From the NCBI GenBank assembly GCA_964396385.1, contig CAYNFH010000314.1, forward strand, positions 1 through 5,873: a stretch of DNA of 5,873 nt. The letters run 5' to 3'. Below are positions 4,974 to 5,873 of the stretch, piece after piece (position 1 is the first letter of the stretch; the number at the start of each line of letters is the position of its first letter). The notes beneath the pieces were generated by a model. That model made no database searches. It saw nothing but the letters and a program-made list of their open reading frames with translations, and was not told where the DNA came from. Made by a program: the position numbers and the translations under genes. This DNA is from CAYNFH01 sp964396385 (GTDB lineage Bacteria > Armatimonadota > Chthonomonadetes > Chthonomonadales > CAJBBX01).

Positions 4974-4989
4974 AGATTCCTGAGAATCT
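4974..4989. repeat. Short inverted repeat over the BatA-like stop codon
   Basis: AGATTC and GAATCT flank a 4-nt loop and overlap the TAG at 4990-4988. A 6-bp stem without a U-tract is too weak to call a terminator. It may belong to the adjacent octamer element, as locus 1 also ends in an inverted repeat. Confidence 0.4.
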
Positions 4990-5873
4990 AGCCTCTCCTG
5001 CCGAACCACTGGGCGAGCAGGGCCTCCCCGAACAGCAGACACATCGCCGCCACCACCAGCGTATGCCAGACCTCCGTGCCGCGCCGGGACTGGCGGATCA
5101 CAGTGTCCAGGCTCTCGGCGCCTCGCGCGTACTGCAGCCGGACCGGCCCAAGCGCTGTCCGGACCTGCTGCTCGTCGGCGGAGGTCAGGTCGGACTCGGC
5201 CGCCGGAAGGTTTACGGCGAACACCTGCGGCGCGGCGCCCGCGGGCCCGGCGCGATAGACGCCCGCGCGATAGGTGGCGGGATAGGTAAACACGACCCCC
5301 TGCGGGCCGAGCACGCCCTTCTGGATGGTGGTAGCGCCCGATGGGTCGGTCAAGCGGATGGGCTTGCCGGCCTGCGTCACGTCGAATCGGGCGGATATCG
5401 GCTCGCCCAGCGAGAGTATCCGGCGCGCTCCGGGGCCGGAGCCCAGGTACGCGACGAGCTGGTGTACCAGCGGGACGAAGGCGGCTCGGAATGGCAGGTT
5501 GCCACCGCTCGCTCCGGCGGTGCTCGCCGCCAGCACCACGCGTCCCTGTGCGAGCTTGCGCTCCACAAACGCCGGCTGGCCGCCGGTAAACCGGCACAGT
5601 ACCTGCACGTCCGTGCTTCCGGCCGGCGGCGCGAGTTCGTACACCAACGAAAAGCGCGCGCTGCCCAGGTTCAGCTCGGAGGTATCCTTGAACGCGAGCA
5701 GCGCCGGGTGGGAGATGCTGGCCGGGTTCAGTCGCAGTGCCGCCTCGTCTGGATAGGCCCGGCGTGCGCCCAGGGCGCACGGCAGCAGGGCCCCCCTTCC
5801 GGCGCTCGCGCCAAAGGAGGAGTTGAACCGCGCTGGATCCGCGTTGGGCGCGGGGAAGATGAGCAGCCCGCCG
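4988..5873 (-). CDS. BatA-like membrane protein, C-terminal 294 residues, partial
   Basis: The frame ending at TAG 4990-4988 is open all the way to the window edge, giving 294 visible residues. The start lies outside, so the TTG at 5647 should not be used. The visible N-terminal part (GGLLIFPAPNADPARFN, then LLPCALG) matches the GG-x-L-I-F-P segment seen in BatA/VWA-type membrane proteins after their VWA or GATase-like core. Further on are GGQPAFVERKLAQGRV, PFRAAFVPLVHQLVAYL, a beta-sandwich region (about 150-230) and a C-terminal membrane helix (about 268-290, LVVAAMCLLFGEALLAQWF) ending in FGRRG. It is followed after 67 bp by the VWA/GATase protein, the common pairing in MoxR-DUF58-BatA clusters, which predicts those genes beyond the right edge. 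The role at the envelope is inferred from the family; no enzymatic activity can be claimed. Confidence 0.8.
   Translation of the reverse strand, partial: GGLLIFPAPNADPARFNSSFGASAGRGALLPCALGARRAYPDEAALRLNPASISHPALLAFKDTSELNLGSARFSLVYELAPPAGSTDVQVLCRFTGGQPAFVERKLAQGRVVLAASTAGASGGNLPFRAAFVPLVHQLVAYLGSGPGARRILSLGEPISARFDVTQAGKPIRLTDPSGATTIQKGVLGPQGVVFTYPATYRAGVYRAGPAGAAPQVFAVNLPAAESDLTSADEQQVRTALGPVRLQYARGAESLDTVIRQSRRGTEVWHTLVVAAMCLLFGEALLAQWFGRRG

Noticed and set aside
4988..5647. TTG at 5647 as the start of the BatA-like gene
   Set aside because: The frame is open to the window edge and the upstream residues match the family.

Overview
The window is a GC-rich bacterial chromosome fragment in which every credible gene lies on the minus strand, so transcription runs from high to low coordinates. 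The copper-amine-oxidase-N-type stalk protein, the BatA-like and VWA/GATase-like membrane pair, and tandem repeats between genes suggest an environmental bacterium such as Armatimonadota or a neighbouring phylum. That placement is inference. A run of ten N (3366-3375) shows this is a scaffolded draft or metagenome assembly.

Layout in transcription order: (i) 5873-4988, the C-terminal part of a BatA-like membrane protein that continues beyond the window; (ii) a 67-bp gap filled mostly by an octamer tandem repeat; (iii) 4920-2536, a large membrane-anchored protein with a von Willebrand A domain and a glutamine-amidotransferase-like domain; (iv) 2433-1375, an exported protein with two stalk-type repeats and a glycine-rich C-terminal segment; (v) a 451-bp gene-free stretch (1374-924); (vi) 923-375, ribosomal protein L10 (rplJ); (vii) 362-213, a broken rplL with only the N-terminal L7/L12 domain and hinge; (viii) 216-1, the start of a VOC/glyoxalase-superfamily protein.

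The 451-bp stretch is densely organised. Along the minus strand it holds two facing heptamer repeat arrays able to fold into one long hairpin, a near-consensus sigma70-type promoter, an L10-leader-like RNA, a strong short hairpin, an intrinsic terminator that probably acts as an attenuator, an octamer repeat ending in a palindrome, and the rplJ Shine-Dalgarno. rplJ is therefore probably an autonomous, attenuation-controlled unit, consistent with its separation here from the usual rplK-rplA neighbours.

The two points most worth checking are the rplL remnant (an in-frame TAG where a hinge serine is common, the whole C-terminal domain missing, and a junction to a VOC gene with an ATGA overlap) and the repeat families. 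The rplL lesion could be real, with an intact copy elsewhere, or an assembly chimera. I do not see a defence system, CRISPR array, transposase, tRNA or rRNA here.
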